A stretch of 64,000 nt of DNA, from the NCBI GenBank assembly GCA_041625575.1, contig JBFJTG010000002.1, positions 1 through 64,000 of the forward strand, read 5' to 3'. The notes beneath the pieces are model-generated. The model made no database searches and was not told where the DNA came from. It was given only the letters and a program-made list of their open reading frames with translations. Positions 7,622-16,662 of the stretch are shown one piece after another (within the stretch, counting starts at the first letter, position 1; the number at the start of each line of letters is the position of its first letter). This stretch comes from Litorivivens sp041625575 (lineage in GTDB: Bacteria > Pseudomonadota > Gammaproteobacteria > Pseudomonadales > Spongiibacteraceae). A program made the translations under genes and the position numbers.

Positions 7622-10116
7622 GACTCTGTCTCGTTTTCATGTGCCATCTCTTGCAGAGACAGCCGCGGATCTCGAATTAACTGCTGCATGCCCTGTTGCA
7701 CTGCGGGGCCAAGTAACCAGACCCAATGCTCCGCCAGTTCCTGCAAGCGCGGATTAACCGTAAGGACATTCTTGGCGATGTGGTTTTGTTCTTCCAGCAA
7801 GCCCTGATCAATCAGCGCGTCGAGATAAATCCGGAACAGCGTCTTATCAAAATACTCCGGCGCTTCGCGACCGGTCAGAATCGCGAGACGTTGCGCCATG
7901 TGAATGATATGTTCCTCAATGGCCGAACGTTGCGTCGGTTTATCGCTCAACTGGTGCACCAGCAACAAACTACACATGGTGTAGCGCTCGAAGGTTTCCC
8001 TTAGCAAGCGCCCCAATCCTATCAGCGCGCTATAGTCGCTACTGCCGATTTCGGGTCGCGACAAGTTGGCGCCAGTGCGAATTAGCAAGCCCCGCGTTAC
8101 CATCGCATCGATCAACTCCTGCACGCGGGCGCTTGCCTCGCGCACCGGCCAATGCAAAAACAGTTCCCGCTTGAGAAAGGGGTACAAACCAACACAGCGC
8201 TGCACAAGTTCCTGCTCGTCAATGTCACTGCTATGCCTGAAAAATCGTGCTATCAGCGACGGCAGTGCAAACACATGCATGATGGAGTTGCGGTAATACG
8301 TTAGCATCACTGCTTCGTTACCGGTCACTGTGATGATCGGCCCCCAGGCATGCTCAATACGTGATAGACCGGCAGTACGCGCAGCGGATTCAAACACGTC
8401 TTGTGCCGATTGCTTGGGCAGCTCAATATCTTCACTGTAAGGCATCAGAGTCATCAAACCCAAAAAGCGGTCAATCTGTTCCAGCAGCTCGTCCTCGGCC
8501 ATCGCCCGCTGCGGGCTGGACAAGAGTATTGCGGACACAAGACCTATTGGATTGATCACAGCAGCCTGATTGATCCGTTCCATATTCATTCGCGACAGGC
8601 GCTCAATCGCAAGCGGTAGCCACGATTTATCTTCAGCTTGCCACTTGCTGCGCCATTGCGGTTCCAGGCGTGTCAGTGCCTCACCCAGCACGATAGGATC
8701 GCCAAAAGATACATGCGGACTGCCGTAGGACGATTTGAATATCTTGCGGGCTTTGAGTAACTCGCCTGCGGATTCCTTTTGCTTGCCTGCACCTTTCAGT
8801 TCCTTCACGTAGGTGCCGCTCTCAACCAGTTTATCGTAGCCAACATAGACCGGAACCAACACCGCCGCCCGACTCGGCTGGGCCAGAAAACTTTCTACTA
8901 CCATTCCCAACATGCCGCGCTTGGCCGGTAGTAGCCTTCCTGTGCGACTACGCCCGCCCTCGGGAAAGAATTCAACCGGATAGCCGTGACCGAGCAAGAC
9001 ATCGAGGTAGGCTTTAAAAATTGCGGTATACAAAGGCTGACCGTTAAAACTGCGGCGAATATAGAAAGCGCCACCACGCCTCAGCAAACCACCGACCGGC
9101 CAGAAATTCAGATTTACGCCAGCCGCAATGTGTGGCGGTACCAGTCCCTGGCAGTACAAGGTCCAGGAAATAAGCAGGTAATCGAGATGACTGCGGTGGG
9201 ATGGCATGTAGATAACATGGTACTTGTTGGCCGCCGCGCGAAGCCGGTCGACGTTATACGTCTTTACACCGCTGAATATTTTTCGAAAAACCCACGCCAA
9301 TACGATATCAAGAAAGCGGATCATGCGCGGATCGTAATTTGCCGCCACCTCATTGGCCATTTTGCGAGCGCGCTTGCGAACAACTTCTCGACTGAGCGTC
9401 TGATCATGCGCCTCATCCAGCATGGCCTGTTTTACCGTTGGACGGCGCAGCACCGCATTCATAATTTGCTGGCGTGAGAGTAGGCTAGGCCCCAAAGTCG
9501 CCGTTTTCTGTCTCAGGAAATGAAACGACAAACCGCGACGCAATAGATGCGCAGCCTTCACATGATCAGGCTGGCGCTTCAAAAAATCACCAAAGTCGAC
9601 GGGTCTGGCAAAATTCACCAATACCGAACGTCCCTGTACCAACATCACAAGCAATTTGCGCAAACCGCCCACATGCTCGGCATCGCCCACAAGCAATTTT
9701 AGAATCGAGGTTTCGCTACCGGGATCCCGCCCCCAAAAGATGGATACGGGCACCAACTGCAAGCTCGTGAGCGAGTCATCGGCAACACTCTTTACAACCT
9801 GCTGTAACTGTTCAGGACTATCATCGTCACCCAGCTTTTCGAGCACAGGCAAATACAGGCAACCGCTGTGCTCCGCATCTGGCAAGTGGCCAGACTGGGC
9901 GGTAATGCGAGGCAAATCCAGCTCCCGACATATGCGTTCAACAACCAGGCGGTCAGACCAACTGTGCAGGTGGAATACATAGCACACCGGCTTGCCCACC
10001 AGTTCAGCTCGCAAGGCGGCCAGATCTTCCGGGATAACCTGAGGCTTTACCGCCCAGAGTATGGGCCGGATAAAAAATCGAAAGAGGTAGAATGCAATTC
10101 GGCCAAGCCAGCTCAT
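7618..10116 (-). CDS. plsB: Glycerol-3-phosphate 1-O-acyltransferase PlsB
   Basis: Inner-membrane enzyme that makes lysophosphatidic acid from glycerol-3-phosphate and acyl-ACP or acyl-CoA, the first step of phospholipid synthesis. At 832 residues it has the full length of the E. coli type. The acyltransferase block I HRSHLD (307-312, HX4D) is followed by block II around FYIRRSFNG, block III FFPEGGRSRTGRL (about 380-392) and block IV VLVPVYVGYD. First gene of an operon with the SGNH hydrolase and the DUF3047 gene. The MFS exporter gene lies 41 bases upstream in the same direction. Confidence 0.97.
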   Translation of the reverse strand: MSWLGRIAFYLFRFFIRPILWAVKPQVIPEDLAALRAELVGKPVCYVFHLHSWSDRLVVERICRELDLPRITAQSGHLPDAEHSGCLYLPVLEKLGDDDSPEQLQQVVKSVADDSLTSLQLVPVSIFWGRDPGSETSILKLLVGDAEHVGGLRKLLVMLVQGRSVLVNFARPVDFGDFLKRQPDHVKAAHLLRRGLSFHFLRQKTATLGPSLLSRQQIMNAVLRRPTVKQAMLDEAHDQTLSREVVRKRARKMANEVAANYDPRMIRFLDIVLAWVFRKIFSGVKTYNVDRLRAAANKYHVIYMPSHRSHLDYLLISWTLYCQGLVPPHIAAGVNLNFWPVGGLLRRGGAFYIRRSFNGQPLYTAIFKAYLDVLLGHGYPVEFFPEGGRSRTGRLLPAKRGMLGMVVESFLAQPSRAAVLVPVYVGYDKLVESGTYVKELKGAGKQKESAGELLKARKIFKSSYGSPHVSFGDPIVLGEALTRLEPQWRSKWQAEDKSWLPLAIERLSRMNMERINQAAVINPIGLVSAILLSSPQRAMAEDELLEQIDRFLGLMTLMPYSEDIELPKQSAQDVFESAARTAGLSRIEHAWGPIITVTGNEAVMLTYYRNSIMHVFALPSLIARFFRHSSDIDEQELVQRCVGLYPFLKRELFLHWPVREASARVQELIDAMVTRGLLIRTGANLSRPEIGSSDYSALIGLGRLLRETFERYTMCSLLLVHQLSDKPTQRSAIEEHIIHMAQRLAILTGREAPEYFDKTLFRIYLDALIDQGLLEEQNHIAKNVLTVNPRLQELAEHWVWLLGPAVQQGMQQLIRDPRLSLQEMAHENETES

Positions 10117-10157
10117 TACGTTAACCTTGTAAATTTATGCTTATACATCGCGATGCG

Positions 10158-11360
10158 CTACACCCCATCATAGCAGACAGGCTCTGACTTCATTAGCGCA
10201 ACAAAGCCCAATAAAGACAAACCGCCAGCTGCGGCAATTGCCAGAGCCATCGGCAGCGCACTGCCATCCAGATGTAGACCCACGACAACACCCGCCAGGG
10301 AAGCGGCCCCCATCTGCAGAAAGCCCAGTAAAGCCGACGCGGTCGCCGACATCTCCGGAAAGGGCGCCAGAGCCACCGACATCGCCTGCGGCATCGTAAT
10401 ACCCACTGCTGCAGTGTAAAACATCATAGGAATGACGACGGCCAAGGGGTGATGGATATGCATATAGCTAAAAGCCGCCATCACAATCGCAGACGCCAGT
10501 CCCAATCCCGCACCGCCCACCATCACGCGCATGGGCGCCAGACTATAACCGACGCGGGCAGTAAACAGACTGCCTCCTATATAACCAACGACAATCACCA
10601 TAAACCAAAGCCCGAAGGCTCCGGGCGACACGCCCATAAAATCGATGAGCACAAAGCTGCTTCCCGATATAAACGCAAAGGCTCCGGAGTACAGCGCGGA
10701 AATACCAAAAACGGACGTCATAAAGTGACGATGGCTGAGCAAGCGTGCGTAGTTCTTCAAAATGCTGCCCAGCCGTAAGGAGTTCTTAAAGGGTAGCGAT
10801 TCCGGAAGAAGCAGACTCACCGCGACAAACCCCAGCAGTCCATAGGCACCTAGCGACCAGAATATCATTGGCCACTGGGTCCAGCCGAGCATCCAGCCGC
10901 CAATCACCGGGGCGACCACTGGTGCCAGGGCCATAATCGCGGCCATATAACCCAAGGCTTTAGCCGCGCGCGTTGGGCCGTAGATATCGCGCACCATGGC
11001 TCTGGCTAAGGTAGGCCCGGTGCAGGCACCGATTCCCTGTATGAATCGAAACAATGCCAGCTGCTCTACCGTCTTCGCCAAGGCACACGCCACACAAGCG
11101 AAGGTAAATAGAGCGATTCCGCCCAGCAGAATAGGCTTGCGACCAAAACGGTCCGCCAGAGGACCGCAGGCCAGATGGAATACAGCGAAACCAATAAGAT
11201 AGGCACTGAGCGTAAACTGCACTGCCGCCAGACTGGTATCAAAGTAGGCCACCATGGACGGCAGGGCAGGCAGATACATATCGGTCGACAAGGGCCCCAA
11301 CGCGACAAAGGCCGACATTAATAGCAGCGCACTGCGCGATTCCGGGTCGAGCTTTTTCAT
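10158..11360 (-). CDS. Bcr/CflA family drug efflux MFS transporter
   Basis: A 400-residue, 12-helix major facilitator exporter of the Bcr/CflA (DHA1) group. The N-terminal PLSTDMYLPALPSM motif in helix 1 and the loop motif GPLADRFGRKPILLGG between helices 2 and 3 are characteristic, as is GACTGPTLARAMVRDIYGP in helix 4-5. It probably expels hydrophobic drugs or metabolites by proton antiport. It begins after the terminator that closes the steroid gene block, so it is a separate transcription unit reading toward plsB. Confidence 0.9.
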   Translation of the reverse strand: MKKLDPESRSALLLMSAFVALGPLSTDMYLPALPSMVAYFDTSLAAVQFTLSAYLIGFAVFHLACGPLADRFGRKPILLGGIALFTFACVACALAKTVEQLALFRFIQGIGACTGPTLARAMVRDIYGPTRAAKALGYMAAIMALAPVVAPVIGGWMLGWTQWPMIFWSLGAYGLLGFVAVSLLLPESLPFKNSLRLGSILKNYARLLSHRHFMTSVFGISALYSGAFAFISGSSFVLIDFMGVSPGAFGLWFMVIVVGYIGGSLFTARVGYSLAPMRVMVGGAGLGLASAIVMAAFSYMHIHHPLAVVIPMMFYTAAVGITMPQAMSVALAPFPEMSATASALLGFLQMGAASLAGVVVGLHLDGSALPMALAIAAAGGLSLLGFVALMKSEPVCYDGV

Positions 11361-11432
11361 AGGGCCAGTGGTCCTGAGCCGTTATCCAAATGCGCTGCAG
11401 CAGGCAACGCACATTCATTGCAAATTCCGGAA

Positions 11433-11458
11433 ACAAAAACGGGGCCTCCCGGCCCCGT
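11433..11458 (-). terminator. Rho-independent terminator of the steroid gene block
   Basis: On the minus strand an 8-bp stem ACGGGGCC/GGCCCCGT with a 4-base loop is followed by TTTTTGTTT. It lies 19 bases beyond the thiolase stop codon and closes the minus-strand catabolic cluster. Confidence 0.85.
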
Positions 11459-11476
11459 CTCGCGATCCAGTGAAGT

Positions 11477-12682
11477 TTACAGCACTTCAAACAAGCCGGC
11501 AGCGCCCATACCGCCACCGACACACATGGAAATCACCACGTACTTCACGCCGCGTCGCTTGCCTTCGATCAAGGCGTGACCCACCATACGCGCGCCACTC
11601 ATACCAAAGGGATGGCCAACTGAAATAGCGCCGCCATTCACGTTTAGCAAATCATTGGGAATTCCCAGCTGATCGCGGCAATACAGGGCCTGACAGGCAA
11701 AGGCTTCATTAATTTCCCACAAACCGATATCGCCCACTTTCAAACCGTGGCGTTTCAGGAGTTTGGGAATGGCGAAAACCGGACCAATGCCCATTTCTTC
11801 CGGCGCCAACCCGGCAACCGCCATACCGCGGTATGCGCCTAGCGGCTGCAGACCACGTTTTTCAGCCATGGACGCTTCCATCAGGCAGACAGCAGAGGCA
11901 CCGTCAGACAATTGCGAGGCATTCCCCGCAGTAATGTGTTTGCCCTGCTTGATGACGCTGCCGTCTTTGTAAACCGGCTCCAAGCCCTGCAAACTCTCCA
12001 GCGTAGTAGACGGACGATTGCCTTCATCCTTGGTTAGCGTCACTTCTTCGTAGGTTGTTTCTTTGGTTTCTTTATTGAATACCGCTTTTACGCTCGTGAG
12101 CGGCACAATTTCGTCGTCGAACTTGCCGGCTTTTTGCGCGGCTGCTGTACGCATCTGACTTTGGTAGGCAAATTCATCCTGCGCATCGCGCGAGATATTG
12201 TATCGATCAGCCACAATTTCAGCAGTTTCAATCATGGGCATATACATATGCGGGGTGTGATCAAGAACAGCCTGCGACACATTGCGATAGCTGTTTTTGT
12301 GCTTGTTCTGGGTCAATGAGATCGACTCCAAGCCACCGGCTACTGCAATATCAATTTCGTTAGTCATGATGGCCTTGGCCGCATAACCAATAGTCATCAG
12401 GCCTGATGAACACATACGGTCCAACGACGCACCAGATACCGTGACGGGTAAGCCCGCGGCCATGGCACTCAAGCGCGCAATATTATAGCCCTGGGCACCT
12501 TGCTGGGCGGCGGCACCCAAAAGAACGTCGTCGACTTCACCGCCCTCAATGCCAGCGCGCTCTACGGCGTGCCGGATGGCATGGCCACCCAATACCGCAG
12601 CGTCGGTGTCATTGAACGCGCCACGAAAGGCTTTGCCCATAGCAGTACGAGCTGTTGATACAATCAGTGCTTCTTTCATCAT
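11477..12682 (-). CDS. Acetyl-CoA C-acyltransferase (thiolase)
   Basis: A 401-residue degradative/biosynthetic thiolase. The acyl-accepting Cys is in SLDRMCSSGLM (C91), the His in GGAISVGHPFGMSG and the second Cys in ISMCVGGGMGAAGLFE. It is closer to general acetyl-CoA acetyltransferases than to FadA6, whose counterpart is separately encoded at 17762-18910. As last gene of the steroid block, it could cleave the final beta-keto intermediate to acetyl-CoA or succinyl-CoA-type products, but its substrate is not evident. It lies 41 bases downstream of ipdF and ahead of a strong terminator. Confidence 0.88.
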   Translation of the reverse strand: MMKEALIVSTARTAMGKAFRGAFNDTDAAVLGGHAIRHAVERAGIEGGEVDDVLLGAAAQQGAQGYNIARLSAMAAGLPVTVSGASLDRMCSSGLMTIGYAAKAIMTNEIDIAVAGGLESISLTQNKHKNSYRNVSQAVLDHTPHMYMPMIETAEIVADRYNISRDAQDEFAYQSQMRTAAAQKAGKFDDEIVPLTSVKAVFNKETKETTYEEVTLTKDEGNRPSTTLESLQGLEPVYKDGSVIKQGKHITAGNASQLSDGASAVCLMEASMAEKRGLQPLGAYRGMAVAGLAPEEMGIGPVFAIPKLLKRHGLKVGDIGLWEINEAFACQALYCRDQLGIPNDLLNVNGGAISVGHPFGMSGARMVGHALIEGKRRGVKYVVISMCVGGGMGAAGLFEVL

Positions 12683-12723
12683 CTCTCTCCCATCAAAAAT
12701 AAAATCAAACTATTCGGAAATCC

Positions 12724-13512
12724 CTAAGCGTGTTGTGACGAACAACTTATTACTTCACCGGTAAGATAAGAAGAGTAGTCTGAGGCCAAAAAGATCATAA
12801 CGTTTGCCACTTCCCAAACTTCCGCTCCGCGCCCGTAGGCCTCGCGGCCCTCGAGCTCGGCCAGTAGTTCTGCCGGTGCCGACTTTTTCAACATAGGGTG
12901 AACCGCCAGCGAAGGCGATACAGCGTTGATGCGCACTCCAAAATCCGCAGCTTCCAGCGCTGCACAGCGTGTCAATGCCATGACCCCTGCTTTGGCAGCT
13001 GCATAGTGGGCCTGCTCTTTCTGTGCACGCCAGCCCAGCACCGAGGCATTATTAACGATAACCCCGCTGCCGCGTGTCTTCATGACCTTCATCATGTAGC
13101 GAGTCATGCGCATGGTGCCATTAAGTGTAACGTCAATCACCTTGTTCCACTCATCGTCTTCCATGTCGATCAAGGCTTTGGTGGTACCCAAACCGGCGTT
13201 ATTAATCAGCACGTCAACGCCGCCCAGTTTGTCTTCGGCGAAGTTGATAAGCGCTTGAACTTGCTCCTCATTGGCGACGTTACAGGTCTGGCCCCACACA
13301 TTGTCCAAACCCGTTTCGGATTTAAGTTTTTCTACCGAGGACTCCAGGCGCCCCTCGTGAATATCGCTAATCACAATGGCCCGGCAGCCCTCTTCAACGG
13401 CACGCTTCGCCGCAGCAAAACCAATGCCGGCACCAGCGGCGGCGGTTATCAATACCGAGCGGCCTTTCAGTAAACCGTGGCCCGGGACGTAAGTGGGGTT
13501 CTTGATATCCAT
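12724..13512 (-). CDS. ipdF: IpdF-like short-chain dehydrogenase of steroid C/D-ring catabolism
   Basis: A 262-residue SDR. The nucleotide motif is TAAAGAGIGFAAAKRA, and the catalytic set lies in NNASVLGWRAQKEQAHYAAAKAG (Ser, Tyr, Lys). The NNASVLGWRAQ stretch, the following HYAAAKAGVMALTRC, and the ending YSSYLTGEVIS are near identical to those I recall for Mycobacterium IpdF (Rv3559c), which oxidises the 5-hydroxyl of the methyl-indanone carboxyl-CoA intermediate (5-OH-HIC-CoA branch). Immediately upstream sits the fadE30-type gene, as in actinobacteria, across a pair of REP palindromes. Confidence 0.85.
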   Translation of the reverse strand: MDIKNPTYVPGHGLLKGRSVLITAAAGAGIGFAAAKRAVEEGCRAIVISDIHEGRLESSVEKLKSETGLDNVWGQTCNVANEEQVQALINFAEDKLGGVDVLINNAGLGTTKALIDMEDDEWNKVIDVTLNGTMRMTRYMMKVMKTRGSGVIVNNASVLGWRAQKEQAHYAAAKAGVMALTRCAALEAADFGVRINAVSPSLAVHPMLKKSAPAELLAELEGREAYGRGAEVWEVANVMIFLASDYSSYLTGEVISCSSQHA

Positions 13513-13528
13513 ATGTAATCTCTTTTTG

Positions 13529-13606
13529 TTCGCCTGCAGAGCAGGCTCCTACGAAATTTTTAAATACTGAGTAGGCTCACATGTAGGAGCCTGCCCTGCA
13601 GGCGAA
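13529..13606. repeat. REP pair between ipdF and fadE30
   Basis: Two inverted copies of a 24-base palindromic element (13529-13552 and 13583-13606), each reading from GTAGGAGC through a CCTGC..GCAGG stem to GGCGAA. They face each other around a 30-base AT-rich spacer and form a BIME-like unit that occupies nearly the whole gap. Confidence 0.8.
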
Positions 13607-13612
13607 TTCAAC

Positions 13613-14803
13613 CTACCACTTTGGTTCCTTTGGCATTCCCAATCCGCGCTCAGCAATAATATTGCGCTGAATCTCATTGGTACCGCCATAGATGGTGTCC
13701 GAGCGCACAAAGAGGTAAAGCGACTGCAAGCGTGTCAGCTCATAGGGTTCGGCCTGTATCACCTGTCCAGCTTCCCCCTGCACATCCACGGCGAGCTCAC
13801 CTAAATCTCGATGCCAGGTAGCCCAGTAAAGTTTGTAAATCAGCGCTTCTTTTTGCAGACTGCCGTCGCCTGCAGTATCCGACAGCATGCGCATGCTATT
13901 GAAACGCATAATTTTTAGCCGCAGGTACATATCGGCGATACGCTGGCGCATAACGGGGTCTTTAGCGGCGCCATTTTCCTTCGCCAGCTTAACCACCTCG
14001 TTCAGCTCGTTTTTAAAGGCCATCTGCTGGCCGAGGGTGGAGACGCCGCGCTCATAGCCCAACAAACCCATAGCTACTTTCCAGCCTTCACCGGGCTGGC
14101 CAACGATATCCTCGGCGTCACATTCAGCGTCGTCAAAGAAGACTTCATTGAACTCGGAGGTGCCGGTGATCTGCTCAATTGGTCGAATAGTTACGCCCGG
14201 CTGGTCCATTTTGACGAGGAAAAATCCCAGACCCTTATGGGCTTTTGAGTCCGGATCAGTCCTCGCTATAACGAAACAGTAATCCGATTCATGCGCGAGT
14301 GAGGTCCAGACTTTCTGACCATTAAGTATCCACTTGCCTTTCGCCTCGTCAAAACGCGCTTTTGTTTTAACGTTAGCCAAATCAGAACCCGCACCGGGTT
14401 CTGAATAGCCCTGACACCAGAGCTCCGTGCCCGCAACGATGCCAGGCAGGTATTTCTGTTTCTGGGCTTCGCTGCCGAAGGCGATGATCGTCGGTCCTGC
14501 CAGACCTTCGCCGATATGCCCAACGCGACCGGGTGCACCCGCTCGTGCATACTCTTCAAAGAAGACTACCTGCTGTTCAATCGGCAGCCCACGACCACCG
14601 TACTCTTTGGGCCAACCGACACAAGTCCATTGACCTTCGGCCAGCTTTTGCTCCCAAGCTTTACGCTCTTCCGGGAACATATGTTCGTCGCCGGGTCCGC
14701 CACGAAATTTCAGTTGCTCAAACTCACCCTTGAGGTTTTCGTTTAACCAAGTGGCGATTTCTTCGCGAAACTTTTCATCTTCAGGACTGAAACTTAATTT
14801 CAT
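13613..14803 (-). CDS. fadE30: FadE30-like acyl-CoA dehydrogenase
   Basis: A 396-residue FAD acyl-CoA dehydrogenase with N-terminal helical, central beta and C-terminal helical domains. Signature segments WCQGYSEPGAGSDLA, INGQKVWTSLAH, FERGVSTLGQQ and DTIYGGTNEIQRNIIAERGLG match those I recall for Mycobacterium FadE30 (Rv3560c), which dehydrogenates the CoA ester left after propionyl side-chain removal of HIP. In the IYxGT segment the residue corresponding to the catalytic Glu of medium-chain dehydrogenases is Gly, so the base must lie elsewhere. It is 10 bases downstream of the next dehydrogenase gene, suggesting a two-subunit enzyme. Confidence 0.85.
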   Translation of the reverse strand: MKLSFSPEDEKFREEIATWLNENLKGEFEQLKFRGGPGDEHMFPEERKAWEQKLAEGQWTCVGWPKEYGGRGLPIEQQVVFFEEYARAGAPGRVGHIGEGLAGPTIIAFGSEAQKQKYLPGIVAGTELWCQGYSEPGAGSDLANVKTKARFDEAKGKWILNGQKVWTSLAHESDYCFVIARTDPDSKAHKGLGFFLVKMDQPGVTIRPIEQITGTSEFNEVFFDDAECDAEDIVGQPGEGWKVAMGLLGYERGVSTLGQQMAFKNELNEVVKLAKENGAAKDPVMRQRIADMYLRLKIMRFNSMRMLSDTAGDGSLQKEALIYKLYWATWHRDLGELAVDVQGEAGQVIQAEPYELTRLQSLYLFVRSDTIYGGTNEIQRNIIAERGLGMPKEPKW

Positions 14804-14813
14804 AACAACCTCC

Positions 14814-15971
14814 TCAGTCCAATATTATCCGGGCAAGACGTTCACGGTGATACGCGGCCGAACCCAACATATGCTCGGACGATTTCGCGCGCTTGAAATA
14901 CAGATGTACGTCGTACTCCCAGGTAAAGCCAACGCCACCGTGTAATTGCATAGCCTCACCGGCATTCTTGAAATAGGCTTCGGAGCAATAGGCTTTAGCG
15001 ATACTGGCTGCTTCCTTCAACTCACCGGCAAGTTCACCACCCTGTAAAGCCTCATCGGCAACACAGGCAGCATAGTAAACAGCCGAGCGCGCAGCTTCGA
15101 CGCGCAGCATCATGTCGGCTGCCTTGTGTTTAACAGCCTGAAAGCTGGCTATCGGACGATTAAACTGCACCCGCTCTTTGCTGTAATCTACCGTCACATC
15201 CAGAAGCTGTTGGCTCCCGCCCATCTGCTCTGCCGCCAGCGCGATACTCGCGAGATCCAATACCTTATCGAGTACAGGCCAGGCTTGGCCCTCATTACCC
15301 AGCAATGCATCAGCATCGATACTCAGATCCTTCAGCCGAAGTGTCGCCAGTTTTCGCGTTTGATCCAAAACAGGAAGATTTTCACGCGTCAGACCCGCTG
15401 CGTCAGCATTCAATGCGAATAGGCTAATTCCGTCAGCGCCGGCACTTCCTTCACTTCGTGCAGCGATGATCAATAAATCCGCGCTCAACCCGTCAACGAC
15501 AAAGGCACACTCGCCGTTAAGTACAAAGCCACTGCCATCTTTTCTATAGCTTGCTACTATAGAATCTGCATCACGCCCACCCTGCTTGCCGGCGTAGGCC
15601 AGTGTTGCGGTGAGTGATCCTTCGCAAATGCGGGCCAAATAATCCGCTTTTTGCGCTTCGCTTGCCGCCAGTACTAAAGTGTTAACACCCAAGCACACGG
15701 TTGAGTAGAACGGCGCGCACAGCAGATAGCGACCCATTTGCTCCATCATCGCCACCAGCTCGACATAGCCAAGACCCATACCACCGTGCTCCTCGGGAAT
15801 ATGAATAGCCTGCCAATACATTTCGGTGCAAATGCGCTGCCAGAGCGCGGGGTCAAAACCCTGCTCACTCGCCATCGCCTTGCGAACCGATTCGCTGGTA
15901 GAGACTTCAGCCAGAAATGATTGCGCGGTATCGCGAATCATCTGCTGCTCTTCGGTAAAAACAAAATCCAT
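14814..15971 (-). CDS. Acyl-CoA dehydrogenase, partner-type subunit
   Basis: A 385-residue acyl-CoA dehydrogenase with MDFVFTEEQQMIRDTAQSFL at the start, an IPEEHGGMGLGY segment, RVQFNRPIASFQAVKHKAADM (FAD-contacting arginine region) and AMQLHGGVGFTWEYDVHLYFKRAK near the end. The last pattern is typical of the smaller subunits of heteromeric (alpha-beta) dehydrogenases in sterol catabolism such as FadE27/FadE29/FadE32/33. Adjacent and immediately upstream of the fadE30-type gene (10-base gap). Pairing and substrate are inferred. Confidence 0.85.
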   Translation of the reverse strand: MDFVFTEEQQMIRDTAQSFLAEVSTSESVRKAMASEQGFDPALWQRICTEMYWQAIHIPEEHGGMGLGYVELVAMMEQMGRYLLCAPFYSTVCLGVNTLVLAASEAQKADYLARICEGSLTATLAYAGKQGGRDADSIVASYRKDGSGFVLNGECAFVVDGLSADLLIIAARSEGSAGADGISLFALNADAAGLTRENLPVLDQTRKLATLRLKDLSIDADALLGNEGQAWPVLDKVLDLASIALAAEQMGGSQQLLDVTVDYSKERVQFNRPIASFQAVKHKAADMMLRVEAARSAVYYAACVADEALQGGELAGELKEAASIAKAYCSEAYFKNAGEAMQLHGGVGFTWEYDVHLYFKRAKSSEHMLGSAAYHRERLARIILD

Positions 15972-16104
15972 GAATTGCCTGCTTTTGTCTGTTGTGCCGG
16001 AATGACCACTGCGCTTCGTGGCCCCACTGACGCCGCGCCTACTGTGGCCTAATGTGGCCTACGCCCGTTTAGCGCTGTAGGCCGCGTTTCAGAGAGTTTG
16101 TGGT

Positions 16105-16638
16105 TTAAAACAACAACTTCAATTTAATATAGGCACCGTCTTGAAAATCGTAGTCGCCGCGAACATTCTCGATTTCCACTTCGACATCGGAAAGACCAAA
16201 TTCCAGCGCAGAATTTTCAAACAACATAATTTCCGCACCGATTCTCCAATCGCGGTAGCCGTCCAGATCATCGAAAGAAGTTGTCGATGGAGCGTAAAAG
16301 TACGAGAACACTAAACTAAAGACGTCACTGCTAGGCACTTTAAGATCAAAGCCAAAGCTCAGTCCCGGCCCCTCGACCTTATCCAGATCGGCGTAAATGC
16401 CCTTCACCCCAACGCGACCCTGCAAACGACCACGCTGACCATTCACATAGAAACCGGCATTATAGATCTCCACGTCATCGTCTTCGTTGTGATCCGCCCC
16501 AAAACCAACCGAGGCTTTGCCGTCCGGAGAATTGGCATTCAGGGCCAAACCAGCCGCATCATCGCTAAACTGAAAACTAAGGTCATTGGCAAAGACCGGT
16601 GTAGCCAGAAATGCCAGAATTAAAAGCGCCTTTTTCAT
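16105..16638 (-). CDS. YfaZ family outer membrane protein
   Basis: A 177-residue precursor with a signal peptide (MKKALLILAFLATPVFA, cleavage before NDL) and alternating beta strands ending in an aromatic residue (KLKLLF), as expected for a small outer-membrane barrel. The FSYFYAPSTTSFDDLDGYRDWRIGAEI segment is the YfaZ signature. An AGGGACA ribosome-binding site precedes the ATG. Its position inside the catabolic gene block, 24 bases downstream of an SDR gene, suggests a channel role for entry of a hydrophobic substrate, though the family has no proven transport function. The 133-base gap after it holds only degenerate repeats of a TGGCCTA motif. Confidence 0.8.
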   Translation of the reverse strand: MKKALLILAFLATPVFANDLSFQFSDDAAGLALNANSPDGKASVGFGADHNEDDDVEIYNAGFYVNGQRGRLQGRVGVKGIYADLDKVEGPGLSFGFDLKVPSSDVFSLVFSYFYAPSTTSFDDLDGYRDWRIGAEIMLFENSALEFGLSDVEVEIENVRGDYDFQDGAYIKLKLLF

Positions 16639-16662
16639 GAAAAGTGTCCCTTAGATGTAAAT

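Noticed and set aside
15972..16104. Repeated TGGCCTA/TAGGCC strings considered as another repeat family
   Set aside because: Only a few short, irregular copies over 60 bases; no clear unit or symmetry.
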